A stretch of DNA of 64,000 nt from Arion vulgaris (GCA_020796225.1 CM036765.1:36298066-36362065); one strand, 5' to 3'. Shown: positions 33,882-45,895, numbered from the stretch's first letter. The notes: generated by a model not told the origin, from the letters alone. Program-made: numbers and translations.

Positions 33882-34048
33882 CAGTGACGGCTCGTGGTCA
33901 TTTTTCTTGGTGGTGCCAGACACACATTTTCGGAAAAATCATGGGTTTTGAAATATTTACTATCATTTGTCTATTCGGGGATGTTATTCCCCCTTTCGAT
34001 TATTGTTGGGTCCGGGCCCCACTGGCCCTTAATGACGAGCCGCCCCTG
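33882..34048. mobile_element. hAT-type MITE, 167 bp, perfect 8-bp TSD
   Basis: Terminal repeats cagtgacggctcgtggtcat and, inverted, caggggcggctcgtcattaa; flanks gttacagc at 33874-33881 and 34049-34056. Same family as 10607-10771, including the gcccttaatga inner end. Confidence 0.94.
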
Positions 34049-34199
34049 GTTACAGCTATATTTCATGTCTCACTTTCAGATTTATTTCCGATAAATGTAC
34101 CAAAAGTAAGATTTATGCATCAAAGAAATCTTATCAATTTAATTGTATGGTTGGCGGGGGGGCTTTGTGGAGTGAATATAAGGTGTTCGTTTCTCTCTC

Positions 34200-34680
34200 T
34201 CATAAGTTACATAGGTTTTTCCAATCATTGAGCGATCCAGATATTTGTACAGAGATCAATAATCTTAGTGTAGGTGAGATTGAGTTCTAGTCTTATCGGA
34301 GACAGGCGATAAAACGTAGGTCCATTGTTCAAGTTGGGCACGTTGAAGAAACCTTGGAAAGTTAAAAATGGAAAATAAAAGGTTGGAAAGCCGCTGTCTG
34401 GAAAGTATCGTTGAAAATATTTCTTACAACTTCCATATCAATGATGTTACAGCGATAACCTTGGTGGCAGTGACGCAGTGACGATACTAGTGGTGTTGAA
34501 TTCTTAAACATATGTTCCGCATCTACAAATTTACATCAAATGTACTCGGAGGTGCTACAAAACACTTCTGCTGAGAATTTCTTGTGTAAAAAAAAAAAAT
34601 CGAAACACAAATGATTACTCACTAAAGTGTAAAGACGAATATTCAATCCCTCAATCACTCAATAAATCAATCAATAAAAG
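34200..34680 (+). mobile_element. SINE-E copy with internal insert
   Basis: Contains gtaggtgagattgagttcta, ggttggaaagccgctgtctg and a tail of aatcaatcaat. About 70 bp at 34428-34497 are foreign to other SINE-E copies and match 33655-33730 inverted. Confidence 0.75.
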
Positions 34681-34709
34681 TTTTTCTTAATCTGCTTGTT
34701 TGCAGTTTT

Positions 34710-35170
34710 CTATTATTATTATTATTGTTATTAGAGTAAACCATGTCCATATGAGAAATTGCAATTATTATTAAGTGTTGGTAAAATGTACTATGTACAT
34801 CAGAGCTGTTCAACGTAATTATATATTGGGACGCATCTAACTACTGACTGTGGAGGGGTGGGCGCCGTGTAGCAATTGCAATAATTATACTAACAGTAAT
34901 AATAGTAAAAGTTATTGGTTACTGAACACACACACGCACATGTACACATGCACAGCTTATGTATGTGGTAATACTATTAATTTCTACATATCATCATCAT
35001 CAAGGTGCGTTTCTTTTTAGGACGTTGCTCTCGTTGCAGCGTATCTGAAATTCACCGCAAGTTCACCCACATCGTCGATGGTCATATTTATGGTTACTTT
35101 AATATCTTGTAGCATCTAATTTCTACATATACAGTAAGAATATTACTGTACATGTAATACTGTATTTTTG
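34710..35170. other. Spacer with short microsatellites
   Basis: A TTA run near 34712-34730 and a CACACG/ACACATG tract near 34926-34955. At 34990-35115 the sequence complements the RTE-like LINE tail (atcatcatcatcaaggtgcg; ggacgttgctctcgttgcag), so a minus-strand RTE-like 3' relic is likely here. Confidence 0.55.
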
Positions 35171-35185
35171 TTTATGTCAGAGATT

Positions 35186-35256
35186 TTTTTCGATCCAGAA
35201 GCACTTGAGCTTTTCAGCTCTTCGGCTCGGTGTCATGGACATCGTAACCCTTCAGT
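35186..35256 (-). mobile_element. SINE-F 3' fragment
   Basis: gatccagaagcacttgagct to catcgtaacccttcag is the 3' portion of SINE-F, truncated before the tRNA head. Confidence 0.8.
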
Positions 35257-35444
35257 TATTAAAGACTATTTAAGCTGAGGCACGCAACTTTCAACCTAAG
35301 CACGAGCCTTGTTCTGGTTATATCAGAGCGTGTAGGCGAATAAACATGAAAACAAAGAATTAACTCTGCTCGGAGAATCCAATTGTTTTAATAATAATTG
35401 TCTTCATACAGCAATAACAATATTTACATATTTATTAATTTGCC

Positions 35445-38070
35445 CGTGTGTTGCCAGGCTCACAAGGGAACAAATAATAGTAACACTGCAACCTACAAGG
35501 CATGCCGTATGAGGTAACTGAAGTAAGCCTGCAACCTACAGCATGTAATGAAAGGTAACTGAAGTAACACTGCACCTACAAGCATGTCGATAAGTAACTG
35601 AAGTAACACTGCAGCTCGATAGCATGATGAGGAATGGTTAACAAGATTGAATACAAGGCATGTCGATGAAAGAAACTGAGTAAATTGCACCTAAAGATGT
35701 GTAATGTTACTGAGTACACTGCAACCTACAAGCATGCGTTGAGAGTTGAGTAACATGCTAACCTACAAGGCTTATTCTATTGTAGTCAAAATAAAAGTAT
35801 TCCTACAAGGCATGTCGTTGGATGTGTAACTGAGTAACACTGCAACCTACAGGCCATGTCTTAGTACTGAATGTAACACTGCACCTACAGGCATGCTATA
35901 GCTCATGCGTGAAGTTAAATGCAACCTCACCGTGCCGTGATGTAGTTGAAGTAACACTCACCTACAAGGCATGATTATGAGGTAACTGAAGTACACTGCA
36001 ACCTACAAGGCATGTCGTGAAATGTGTAACTGCAGTAACATGCAACCTAAGGCATGTCTATGGGCACTGAGTGATGCAACCTACAGGCATGATGTAGTGA
36101 AATGTAACTACTGCAGTACATGGGTTTGTGTGATATGAAAGTAACTGAGTAACCACTGCAACCTAAGCATGTCATGAAGCAGCTGAGAACACTGCAAGCA
36201 AGGCATGCTATAGGCAATCTGAGTAAACTGCCCTATAGGCATGTCTTGGAGGCAACTGAGTAACCTGCAACCTACAAGCATGTCATTGCGAAATTTAAAG
36301 TATCACTGCAACCGTGAAGGCATGGTCTAATATGCAACTGAAGTGTCCTGCATGCTAGGGCATGTCGTATGGGAGTAGCTGAGTAATCTTACCTGTCGGG
36401 ATGTCGTGGAAGATAGTTTAATTAGGAACCTACAAGGCATGTATGGGCAACTGGGTAGTAAACTCAACCTACAAGGCCTGCTCTAGGTTCTGCTATTAAC
36501 ATGCAACTGGTCATGCATGCTGCATGGCCAGATAGTATCACGCACCACAAGGCATGTTCCTTATTGAGATGAGTTAACACTGCAACCTGCAGGCATTCCG
36601 TGATAAAGTGCACTGAGAAACTGCACTCAAGGCATTTTCTATGAGGTAACTGAGTAACACTGCAACTACTAACATGTGTCTTGTGGTAACTGAGTAACAC
36701 TGCACCTAGGCATGTCTATTGAGGTAACTGAGTAACACTGAACCTACAAGGCATGTCGTATGGTACTGAGTAACACTGCAACCTCTAGGCATGTCGTATG
36801 AGGTAACTGAAGTAACACTGCAACCTACAAGGCATGTCGTATGGGCAACTGAAGTAACACTGCACCTACAAGGCATGTCGTATGAGGCAACTGAGTAACA
36901 CTGCAACCTACAAGGCATGTCGTAGGGTAACTGAAGTAACACTGCAACCTACAAGGCATGTCGTATGAGGCAACTGAAGTAGCACTGCAACCTACAAGGC
37001 ATGTCGTATGAGGTAACTGAAGTAACACTGCAACCTACAAGGCATGTCGTATGAGGTAACTGAAGTAACACTGCAACCTACAAGGCATGTCGTATGAGGC
37101 AACTGAAGTAACACTGCAACCTACAAGGCATGTCGTATGAGGCAACTGAAGTAACACTGCAACCTACAAGGCATGTCGTATGAGGCAACTGAAGTAACAC
37201 TGCAACCTACAAGGCATGTCGTATGAGGTAACTGAAGTAACACTGCAACCTACAAGGCATGTCGTATGAGGCAACTGAAGTAACACTGCAACCTACAAGG
37301 CATGTCGTATGAGGCAACTGAAGTAACACTGCAACCTACAAGGCATGTCGTATGAGGCAACTGAAGTAACACTGCAACCTACAAGGCATGTCGTATGAGG
37401 CAACTGAAGTAACACTGCAACCTACAAGGCATGTCGTATGAGGCAACTGAAGTAACACTGCAACCTACAAGGCATGTCGTATGAGGCAACTGAAGTAACA
37501 CTGCAACCTACAAGGCATGCCGTATGAGGCAACTGAAGTAACACTGCAACCTACAAGGCATTCCGTATGAGGCAACTGAAGTAACACTGCAACCTACAAG
37601 GCATGTCGTATGAGGTAACTGAAGTAACACTGCAACCTACAAGGCATGTCGTATGAGGTAACTGAAGTAACACTGCAACCTACAAGGCATGTCGTATGAG
37701 GTAACTGAAGTAACACTGCAACCTACAAGGCATGTCGTATGAGGTAACTGAAGTAACACTGCAACCTACAAGGCATGTCGTATGAGGTAACTGAAGTAAC
37801 ACTGCAACCTACAAGGCATGTCGTATGAGGCAACTGAAGTAACACTGCAACCTACAAGGCATGTCGTATGAGGTAACTGAAGTAGGGCCTAGGAAGCTAC
37901 CTAGTAAATAAAAAGCGTTGCAAATCGTAAGCGCTGGCCTACTAAAAGGCGCATAACTTATACAACGTGCAATCGCACTTAGGCTCGGATCACATACAAA
38001 TCACAAAGAGTGGTTAACAAGTATTTGATATGGAGCGTTCGAAAAAGAAGATGATGAAAAAGAAATGTAT
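35445..38070 (+). mobile_element. SINE-B carrying an internal 43-bp expansion
   Basis: The left end gcccgtgtgttgccaggctc to taacactgcaacctacaagg is the SINE-B start, and the right end at 37885-38070 (aagctacctagtaaataaaa, gagtggttaacaagtatttg, gatatggagcgttcg) is the SINE-B remainder with its tail. About 2.4 kb of 43-bp repeats separate them, in the same orientation and register, so the array is an in-place expansion. Confidence 0.92.
35490..37885. repeat. 43-bp array inside SINE-B
   Basis: About 55 units containing gtaacactgcaacctacaag and gcatgtcgtatgaggcaact. 36800-37885 is almost uniform with c/t alternation in ggcaact/ggtaact. 35600-36790 is very indel-rich, and its losses look random. 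Confidence 0.95.
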
Positions 38071-38227
38071 TAATTTATGCACTTTATTTAAATAATTATT
38101 ACATTTTTTTACTTCACGAACACTTGCTTCTGCGATATACGAGCAATAACACGTTCAAGTCTACTACTTATTATATACAATATCAGTTATATCTCGATAT
38201 TTTCAGTACAAAATAAAAAGTGATTGT

Positions 38228-38672
38228 TCCCATGTATTTGTGCCTGTGATGTAGTTGAGTGTCCGTGATGTAGGTGAAATGCTCAACCTCACTCATGTAC
38301 CATTTGTTTGTGCCCGTGATGTAGTTGAAATGCTAAACCTCACTCGTGTCCGTGATGTAGTTGAAATGCTAAACCTCACTCGTGTCCGTGATGTAGTTGA
38401 AATGCTAAACCTCACTCGTGTCCGTGATGTAGTTGAAATGCCAAACCTCACTCGTGTCCGTGATGTAGTTGAAATGTTAAACCTCACTCATGTACCATGT
38501 GTTTGTGTCCGTGATGTAGTTGAAATGCTAAACCTCACTCGTGTCCGTGATGTAGTTGAAATGTTAAACCTCACTCGTGTCCGTGATGTAGTTGAAATGT
38601 TAAACCTCACTCATGTACCATGTGTTTGTGTCCGTGATGTAGTTGAAATGCTAAACCTCACTCATGTACCAT
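38228..38672. repeat. 36-bp array with periodic long variants
   Basis: Twelve or so units of gtccgtgatgtagttgaaat-gctaaacctcactcgt. A longer variant carrying catgtaccatgtgtttgt occurs at intervals of several short units, giving a rudimentary higher-order pattern. Confidence 0.93.
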
Positions 38673-38689
38673 TTCTAGAGTGAATTTAT

Positions 38690-39185
38690 TCATCAGAATA
38701 GAAGGTACAAAGAAGAAAGCATATTGTGTACACACGCCTTAATTGACTTTCTCATCTAAACCGCTCTTGTATTAATATCCTGGACTGGACATATTTCTGT
38801 TCAATCTTTATTGGGATATCCAAGATTAGTTCTGCAATATTGAAAATGTTTTCATTCAACCGTGACTTTGGCGAAATGGATTCTCAATATGTCAAAATAA
38901 TTGTGTTCTGGCGTGTGTGTGGGTGTATGTTTGATTGTGGGAGTTAGTGTGTACGTGGGAGTATTTGCTTATGTTTGTGGTGTGTAGAGTGAAAATTATG
39001 TTTTTATATTTTTAAGGAGGGGGTAGATAAAGAGGGGAAGTGGAGGGTGGATACGATAAACAAAGCAGATCTCCCTAGCCTTACCTGTTTCTGCTATCTT
39101 TATGGTTACGATGGTCATGCAGTGAGCTGCCATGGCCGAGATGAGTATTCACGCATCAAACCTACAGTCATCTTTCTTATTTAGA
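38690..39185. other. Intron sequence, nothing recognised
   Basis: A GT-rich patch at 38910-38985; no gene or named repeat. Confidence 0.4.
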
Positions 39186-39189
39186 TCTA

Positions 39190-39300
39190 TGTTTTACTTT
39201 ATTTAGTGTTTATTTTGTCTATATGTCTCCTTGATAAAGATCCATGATCGAAACGTGGGATTTCCGTTAGTTTTATATATAATTGTTATTTATGCTTACT
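39190..39300 (+). mobile_element. Penelope-like terminal-motif relic
   Basis: ccttgataaagatccatgat followed by CGAAACGTG, then a T-rich segment and tgcttacttaagtaa, paralleling 52955-53045. Classification is tentative. Confidence 0.35.
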
Positions 39301-39314
39301 TAAGTAATACTATA

Positions 39315-40155
39315 CACATGTGTCTTTGTCTGTAGACATGTTATGTCTTTGTTCGTGGACATGTTATGTCTTTGTCCGTGGACATGTTATGTCTTTGTCT
39401 GTGGACATGTTATGTCTTTGTCTGTAGACATGTTATGTCTTTGTCTGTAGACATGTTATGTATTTGTCTGTGGACATGTTATGTCTTTGTCATGTGACAT
39501 GTTATGTCTTTGTATGTGGACATGTTATGTCTTTGTCTGTGAACATGTTATGTCTTTGTATGTGGACATGTTATGTCTTTGTATGTGGACATGTTATGTC
39601 TTTGTATGTGACATGTTATGTCTTTGTCCGTGGACATGTTATGTCTTTGTCCGTGGACATGTTATGTCTTTGTCTGTGGACATGTTATGTCTTTGTCTGT
39701 GGAAATGTTATGTCTTTGTCCGTGTACATGTTATGTCTTTGTCTGTGTACATGTTATGTCTTTGTCCGTTGACATGTTATGTCTTTGTCCGTGGACATGT
39801 TATGTCTTTGTCCGTGTACATGTTATGTCTCTGTCCGTGGACATGTTATGTCTTTGTCCGTGGACATGTTATGTCTTTGTCCGTGGACATGTTATGTCTT
39901 TGTCCATTGACCTGTTATGGCTTTGTCCGTTGACATGTTATGTCTGTGTCCGTGGACATGTTATGTTTTGTCCATTTACATGTTATGTCTTTGTTCGTGG
40001 GCATGTTATGTCTGTGTTAGTGGACATGTTAGGTCTTTGTCCGTGGGCATGTTAGTCTTGTCTGTGGACATGTTATGTCTTTGTCCATTGACCTGTTATG
40101 GCTTTGTCCGTTGACATGTTATGTCTGTGTCCGTGGACATGTTATGTTTTGTCCA
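39315..40155. repeat. 23-bp minisatellite
   Basis: About 36 units of gtctttgtccgtggacatgt-tat with variants in tctgt/ccgt/ttg. It ends within a few bases of the next array. Confidence 0.95.
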
Positions 40156-40159
40156 TTGA

Positions 40160-40665
40160 CATATGAGAAGAGAAGCTGGTAAACGTTGTGACAATAGGTA
40201 AGATGTATGGGAAGAGAAGCTGGTAAACGTTGTGACAATAGGTAAGATGTATGGGAAGAGAAGCTGGTAAACGTTGTGACAATAGGTAAGATGTATGGGA
40301 AGAGAGAAGCTTGTAAACGTTGTGACAATAGTAAAATGTATGGGAAGAGAGAAGCTTAAACTTGTGACAATAGTTAAGATGTATGGGAAGAGAGAAGCTT
40401 ATAAACGTTGTGACAATAGGTAAGATGTATGGAAAGAGAGAAGCTTGTAAACGTTGTGACAATAGGTAAAATGTATGGAAAGAGAGAAGCTTGTAAACGT
40501 TGTGACAATAGGTAAAATGTATGGGAAGAGAGAAGCTTGTAAACGTTGTGACAATAGGTAAAATGTATGGGAAGAAAGAAGCTTGTAAACGTTGTGACAA
40601 TAGGTAAAATGTATGGGAAGTGAGAAGCTTGTAACGTTGTGACAATAGGCACGATATATGAGAAG
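40160..40665. repeat. 46-bp minisatellite
   Basis: About eleven units of gtatgggaagagagaagctt plus gtaaacgttgtgacaatagg-taaaat; early units lack some bases and use agaagctgg. Confidence 0.95.
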
Positions 40666-40669
40666 TGAG

Positions 40670-41885
40670 AAAGAAATAGACATAAGGAAAAGATTCTAGA
40701 CAATTTAACATCATGTGTACAGTGCAAAAACAGTATCAGATTACAAGTTAGGGAAACAAGAGACATAGAGATGGGGAAAAACATGATAAACTCCTACGAC
40801 TTGATGCTAATGAAGATCATAAACTAAATAATCAATTCAAGCAAAATATTTGTTGGAAAGTCTCAGGTTTTAAAGTTTCAAACAACATCGATTAAATAAA
40901 TATTCCGGTTCACCTTTTTGTCTTTGTATTCTTGATTCCGTAACACAAACCAAACACAAACTGTCAAGAAAATATAAGTAGGCTAAACACAAACTGTCAA
41001 GAAAATATACGTAGGTTATCACTGGGCAAGCAATTTAGTAGGAGTGTAAATTCTGTGTATAAACCTTCCATCAGTAAGTGTATGTGTTAAAGTGTAAGGT
41101 GGTCAGTTATAACCTATTTGAACTTTCTTCTATGCAATCTTAGAGAAGCGAAGAGATTGTGTGAGTATTGTATGACCAGGGTTTTGTGATCACTAAACAA
41201 AACACTTTAAACATCTTACGGCATGTGGTAGAAACGGTCAATTTCGAGTATTGCAGTTTGCCTGGTCGTTGCTGTAGGGATGAGTGACCGTATAAAATCT
41301 GTTGAAATTTAGGATTCCCTTTGCAGTGAAGCATAATAAGAACATAACATTGCACACTAAGTTGAGGGAAGGGGGAGGATGGGTGGGGGGTATAATCTAA
41401 ATTTCAGAATTTATTTCAGTTCCCATCTAAAACGTTCATCTTGTTTCTTCATTTCTCTAATCCTACTTTATCTTTCATTGTCAGGATAAGAAGAGATATC
41501 TAGAACCGGATTTTGTGTGCGTTTCATAAACAGTGTTTTTTCATCTCCTCTGTTATCTCTGAGCCCCACCTTTTCGTGTACGGCCATTACCTTTGCATCC
41601 ACTGGTAGGTATCTGGTAGATAAAACACAGATAAATTAGAAAATAAATGGGAAACATGTGTTGAAGTTGAGACAATGTTCTATCCTGGTTGTGACAATTT
41701 CTGTGCAAGAACCAAGAAGCAGGTCATATAGTTTTAAGACTGAATATTTAGAAAACATTCTAGAGTAACAGGATTTTCATTATGCCATACCCATCCTTCT
41801 TAACTGAAAACCCGATCTGAAGTGTATCTGCGTATACACAGAGAGTCAGAATGAAATACGTTGCAAACAGAATGCCATTCTTGAT
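40670..41885. other. Intron sequence, nothing recognised
   Basis: A 38-bp direct repeat (aaacacaaactgtcaagaaa) occurs at 40951-41015. No coding or element signature. Confidence 0.4.
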
Positions 41886-41889
41886 CTCA

Positions 41890-42400
41890 TATATAAATAA
41901 TGAAGACCGTCAGAAAAGTAGGACACAAACTCCAACTTAGCAAAGTGGTAAAAAGATGAAATGAAATGACTACAAAAAAGTTATCGACAACAGCAGAAAA
42001 GACAGATTCAGCAACAAAGAAAGTGGGACAGAAGCTTTCTTGAATTATATTCAGAAACAAAGAATGAAGTGGTTTGGCCACTTAATAAGAATGCAACCAA
42101 ACCCATACTGTATACAGAGTCTTCTACAACAGAACACCAGAAAATAAAACGAGAGAAAGACCACGAAAAATATGGATAGATGAAATAGCAGAATCATATC
42201 AAAAATCCAAAATAGTTATCACCCAAGCCACTAGAGCAGCCCAAGACAAATTACAGAAAACTACAACACTGTGCAACAATCCGGTAACAGCGTGGTGACA
42301 AAAGAAGCAGAAGAGGAAGACTTCAAGCACAAAACTGGACACCGACTGCGAAAGAGCGATCAGCTTGGAAGCTCGTCTTCTCAACAACAACAACTTCGAT
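41890..42400 (+). pseudogene. L3 LINE 3' end, longest copy
   Basis: Frames read NYIQKQRMKWFGHLIRMQPN, then ITQATRAAQDKLQKTTT, and after a shift ERAISLEARLLNNNNF, ending with an AAC run. Extends further 5' than the copies at 655 and 46757. Stops within. Confidence 0.72.
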
Positions 42401-42409
42401 ATTTTGTCG

Positions 42410-43485
42410 AATCAGACACCATTATACAGTTGTATTGAATATGACATGTATAAATTGATAAACGATCCTCGTCCCTATCAAATACAAAGCGAAAGCTCTT
42501 ACGTCTTTACTGCACTCTCGTTTTGACAAAGTGAGAGATACTTGAAAAAACAAATTTGGATCAAGTATCTATTTTAAACCGAAAACTTGTTTAAATACAA
42601 GCAAAATAAAACAAAATCCGAAAACCTACAAATACGTTAGAACAATAAAAAGTAGATCGAACACACTAAGAGACAGACAATTATTGACAACCCTCTGAAG
42701 ACTCTTTTCTATACGAAGATGACACTTAATCTGATCCGATATCATGTTTCCTCGTTTTATTATTAAACATTGATGTCATAAAGTATTTTCTTTTACCCGT
42801 GCTTGTAATTCTATGTGTTTGTTTCGTGTGTATATGTGCGTGCGTGTGTGCGTGCGTGTGTGTGTAACTAATTAATCCATGTTGTAACAGATATGCATTC
42901 ACGAAATAATGTGGTTACGTTGAAAGATAAGAACTCATGTTGTAACAATCATATTTTTTCTCATGTCTGGATGACTTCACACAATATCTGATGCACAAGA
43001 TGTGCGATTACTTCATTTTTAATATTCCATCCGTCGTCTTCAATCGATCACAAAGAGAAAATTGGGAATTTCCACCACCACTCTCAGATAATTCCTGTTT
43101 CTGAATTTTGCATCTTTTTATTCCCAATTTTATCATTTACAAAGTTGAAAGAAATAAAAATGATTGAAGTTTTCACGACTTTTAAAAAAATGAAATCTGA
43201 CAAAAATTCTGATTTATAATCGCTTCTTTATGAAATGAAATATGTTCAATTAAATTTTTTAAGTAACAAACAAGATGTAAATGTCAAAGTTAAAGCATTT
43301 TTGTTTTCAAAATTAATGAAAGACATTCCATTGTATTATATTTCTTCTCTATCGTTATAAGTAGCGTTATAGAACCTGGAAGTTATTTTTCTTTAGGGAT
43401 CTCGTTGAATCTATTCTATAGAATTAGGTTTCATATTTCTCACATCTTACAGTCAAGTGTGTTGAATGGTTTCTCTAAGACATCC
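42410..43485. other. Intron sequence with (GT)n
   Basis: A GT/GCGT microsatellite lies at 42830-42865; the rest is AT-rich and unassigned. Confidence 0.5.
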
Positions 43486-43489
43486 TTTC

Positions 43490-43945
43490 TTTCTTTATTG
43501 ATTGATTTATTAATTGATTGATTTGTTGATTGATTTATTAGATTGATTGATTTTTGATTGATTGATTGATTTGTTGATTGATTTATTGAAATTTATTGAT
43601 TATTATTTATTGATTTATTAATTGATTGATTTGTTGATTTATTTATTAATTGATTGATTTGTTGATTGATTAATTGATTGATTTGTTGATTGATTGATTG
43701 ATTTATTTTGATTGAGTTGATTGATTTATTTATTAATTGATTGATTTGTTGATTGATTTATTAATTGATTGATTTGTTGATTTATTGATTTATAATTGAT
43801 TATTTATTTATTATTGATTTATTGATTAATTGATTGATTTATTAATTGATTTATTGATTGATTTGTTGATTAATTTATTAATTCATTGATTGATTAATTT
43901 GTTGATTGATTGATTAGCTGATAGTAGTATCATTGCTGCAGTTCG
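43490..43945 (-). repeat. Expanded (TTGA)n tail of a SINE-E
   Basis: About 430 bp of attgattgatttgttgattg-type repeats followed at 43918 by gtatcattgctgcagttcga, the likely complement of the SINE-E 3' end. Long tail expansion is the simplest reading. Confidence 0.75.
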
Positions 43946-44069
43946 ATGAATAACCTTTTTCTTACTTATATTTGTTTCATCTGTATGTGTATTTGTATGT
44001 GTATTTCTTCTACATTCGCACTCAGGTCATGTACGCTACTGATTCTTTCAGCACATAATCTTAGTGATA

Positions 44070-44220
44070 TGATTGATTGATTGATTGATTGAATGGGACC
44101 ATCATCATTGCACTCTGTTGAATAAACATGTGTTCTCCGATCTCTTTTTTACACAGGAAGATCTCAGCGGCAGTGCACGATCTCCGTAGCACCGACGACA
44201 GTCACTATTCATAGTTCTAT
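44070..44220 (-). mobile_element. SINE-E 3' fragment
   Basis: attgattgattgattgaatg then gttctccgatctctttttta and agatctcagcggcagtgcac, the complement of the SINE-E 3' third. Confidence 0.85.
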
Positions 44221-44409
44221 GTTTCCTATTTTGCTGTACTTCTTCTCGTAAAAGAAAACAGGGTATAGTAATGCTTTGTTCTATCACTCACGTATGTTTG
44301 ACTGATCTGAAAGAGTATTTCGACAGTAATATAGTCGGTGCAACCGGTCTCTAAATATGTCATTTCAATGTATTGTCTGTAGTAAAAGCGAAGTATCAGT
44401 CTGACGTGG

Positions 44410-44640
44410 CTTATGAGTAGTCTAAACCAGGACGCCCTAATCATTATTAGTGATATCCATTATGTGCTGGTTGATCAAAGAATAACAAAGCAGGCATTGA
44501 AGTGGGAAGCAACGGATTCAAGAAAGAAAGGACATCATAAGGACACCCTGAGACGAACTTTACTGAGAGAAGCGAGAAGATTAGAGTTCAATTCCATGGA
44601 AGAGATTAAGGCATGCTAGGGACATGGACAGAACGGTATG
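44410..44640 (+). pseudogene. L6 LINE 3' segment
   Basis: RITKQALKWEATDSRKKGHH then TLRRTLLREARRLEFNSMEE and IKAC-stop, matching the region before the C-terminal DREKWR block of L6. It is open for 68 codons but truncated at both ends. Confidence 0.68.
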
Positions 44641-44704
44641 GTGAAATTACTTGCAAGCCTTATACAACTATAACAGAACGAGAGGAATATACGTATATAT
44701 AGAC

Positions 44705-44705
44705 C

Positions 44706-44747
<42 letters not shown>
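44705..44747. repeat. (TA)n microsatellite
   Basis: About 40 bases of uninterrupted TA. Confidence 0.97.
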
Positions 44748-44750
<3 letters not shown>

Positions 44751-45049
44751 GTTGGTGACATAGATGTTTCATCTATCTACTTTGACCTCTCTCTGGTTTT
44801 ATTGTATATACAAAAATGGTGTTATTGCGTAAGTATTCTAACTATGATTGCCAGAGTATCATTGATATATGTTCTTATTATTGTACATCTTTGTATGGAA
44901 GTTAATATTTCATGGTATGCTTCATAATACATAGTCGTTATGTGCGTTATTGTCCATATATAATATATTTATACATATTAATATTTGATTCATACAGTAA
45001 TTCCCCTTTATACTTATTTTGCTGCTGTTTCCAACTAATATTGCTTGTT

Positions 45050-45345
45050 TGTGTTAGCTTGGGAGAAGAGTAAAGATGTAGTTACTTATTGCGATGGGTA
45101 TGTATGTTTATCTTATGTTAGCTTGTGAGAATAGATGTGTACGCCTATTACGGTAGTAATGATTTATCTTATATGGTTAGCTTGTGAGAATAGATGTGTA
45201 CGCCATAGGTAGATTTTAATAGTTTATCTTGTATTGAACTTGTGAGAAAAATAGATGTTGTTTCTTTTGCTTAAAAAGGGTATGTATGTTGTTTATCTTG
45301 TGTTAACTTATGAGAATAGATGTGTACGCCATGGATATGTTTGTT
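45050..45345. repeat. About 60-bp degenerate minisatellite
   Basis: Five units with gcttgtgagaatagatgtgt, acgcc and gtatgtttatctt, strongly indel-affected. Confidence 0.85.
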
Positions 45346-45663
45346 TATCTTTAATTGTTAGTTTTACTAGTAATGTTCTCATATTTATAGTATTGTCCTA
45401 CATATGTATGTGTTTATGCTGATTGTTTGAGTACACGTATGCAAGGTTTGCCTATTGTAACAAATTTTAAAACTGCATTGCATGTTTTTTGCCTTCAGTA
45501 TTTTTATGTTTTTAACAATCATTTATTTGTTGTTTTTATTGCATTGGTTTGTTACACTTGCTATTCCCATTTTTGTTACCGTACAGTGAACTTCTTGAAT
45601 AACCTTCTCTGGAGTGCTGCTGGAGTGCTGCGTGAGTGCTGCTGGGTTACCTAATTTTGTTGG

Positions 45664-45895
45664 TGGGTCACTGTGGCTAAGTGGTTACGTCTTTATCTTG
45701 AGTTCCGAAAGACGTGAGTTCGAATCCGGACCGCATCGTTATGTTTGCAAGTGCATGGTTTCCAGAGACTCCTAGGATTATTGCAGGACCTACAGAGTTC
45801 GTGCTTTGTGCAATGCTCTCGGCATGTGGTGTACCATTTCTGCGGAGAGGGACCGAGCCAGATGGGGTAACACCCGTCACAATGAATTCTATCCT
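45664..45895 (+). mobile_element. SINE-G, tRNA-headed, best copy
   Basis: A-box-like tgtggctaagtggttacg and B-box gagttcgaatccgg (45671-45730), then ccagagactcctaggattat, ttcgtgctttgtgcaatgct and ggagagggaccgagcc. It ends at tctatccttt. It lies 80 bp upstream of the exon at 45978. Confidence 0.87.

Noticed and set aside
35490..37885. CRISPR-like array
   Set aside because: Units are contiguous with no unique spacers, the setting is eukaryotic and no cas genes exist; it is a minisatellite.
39458..40784. Cys/Val-rich and Tyr/Thr-rich open frames
   Set aside because: Translations of the 23-bp and 46-bp arrays; three-unit super-periods keep frames open by chance.
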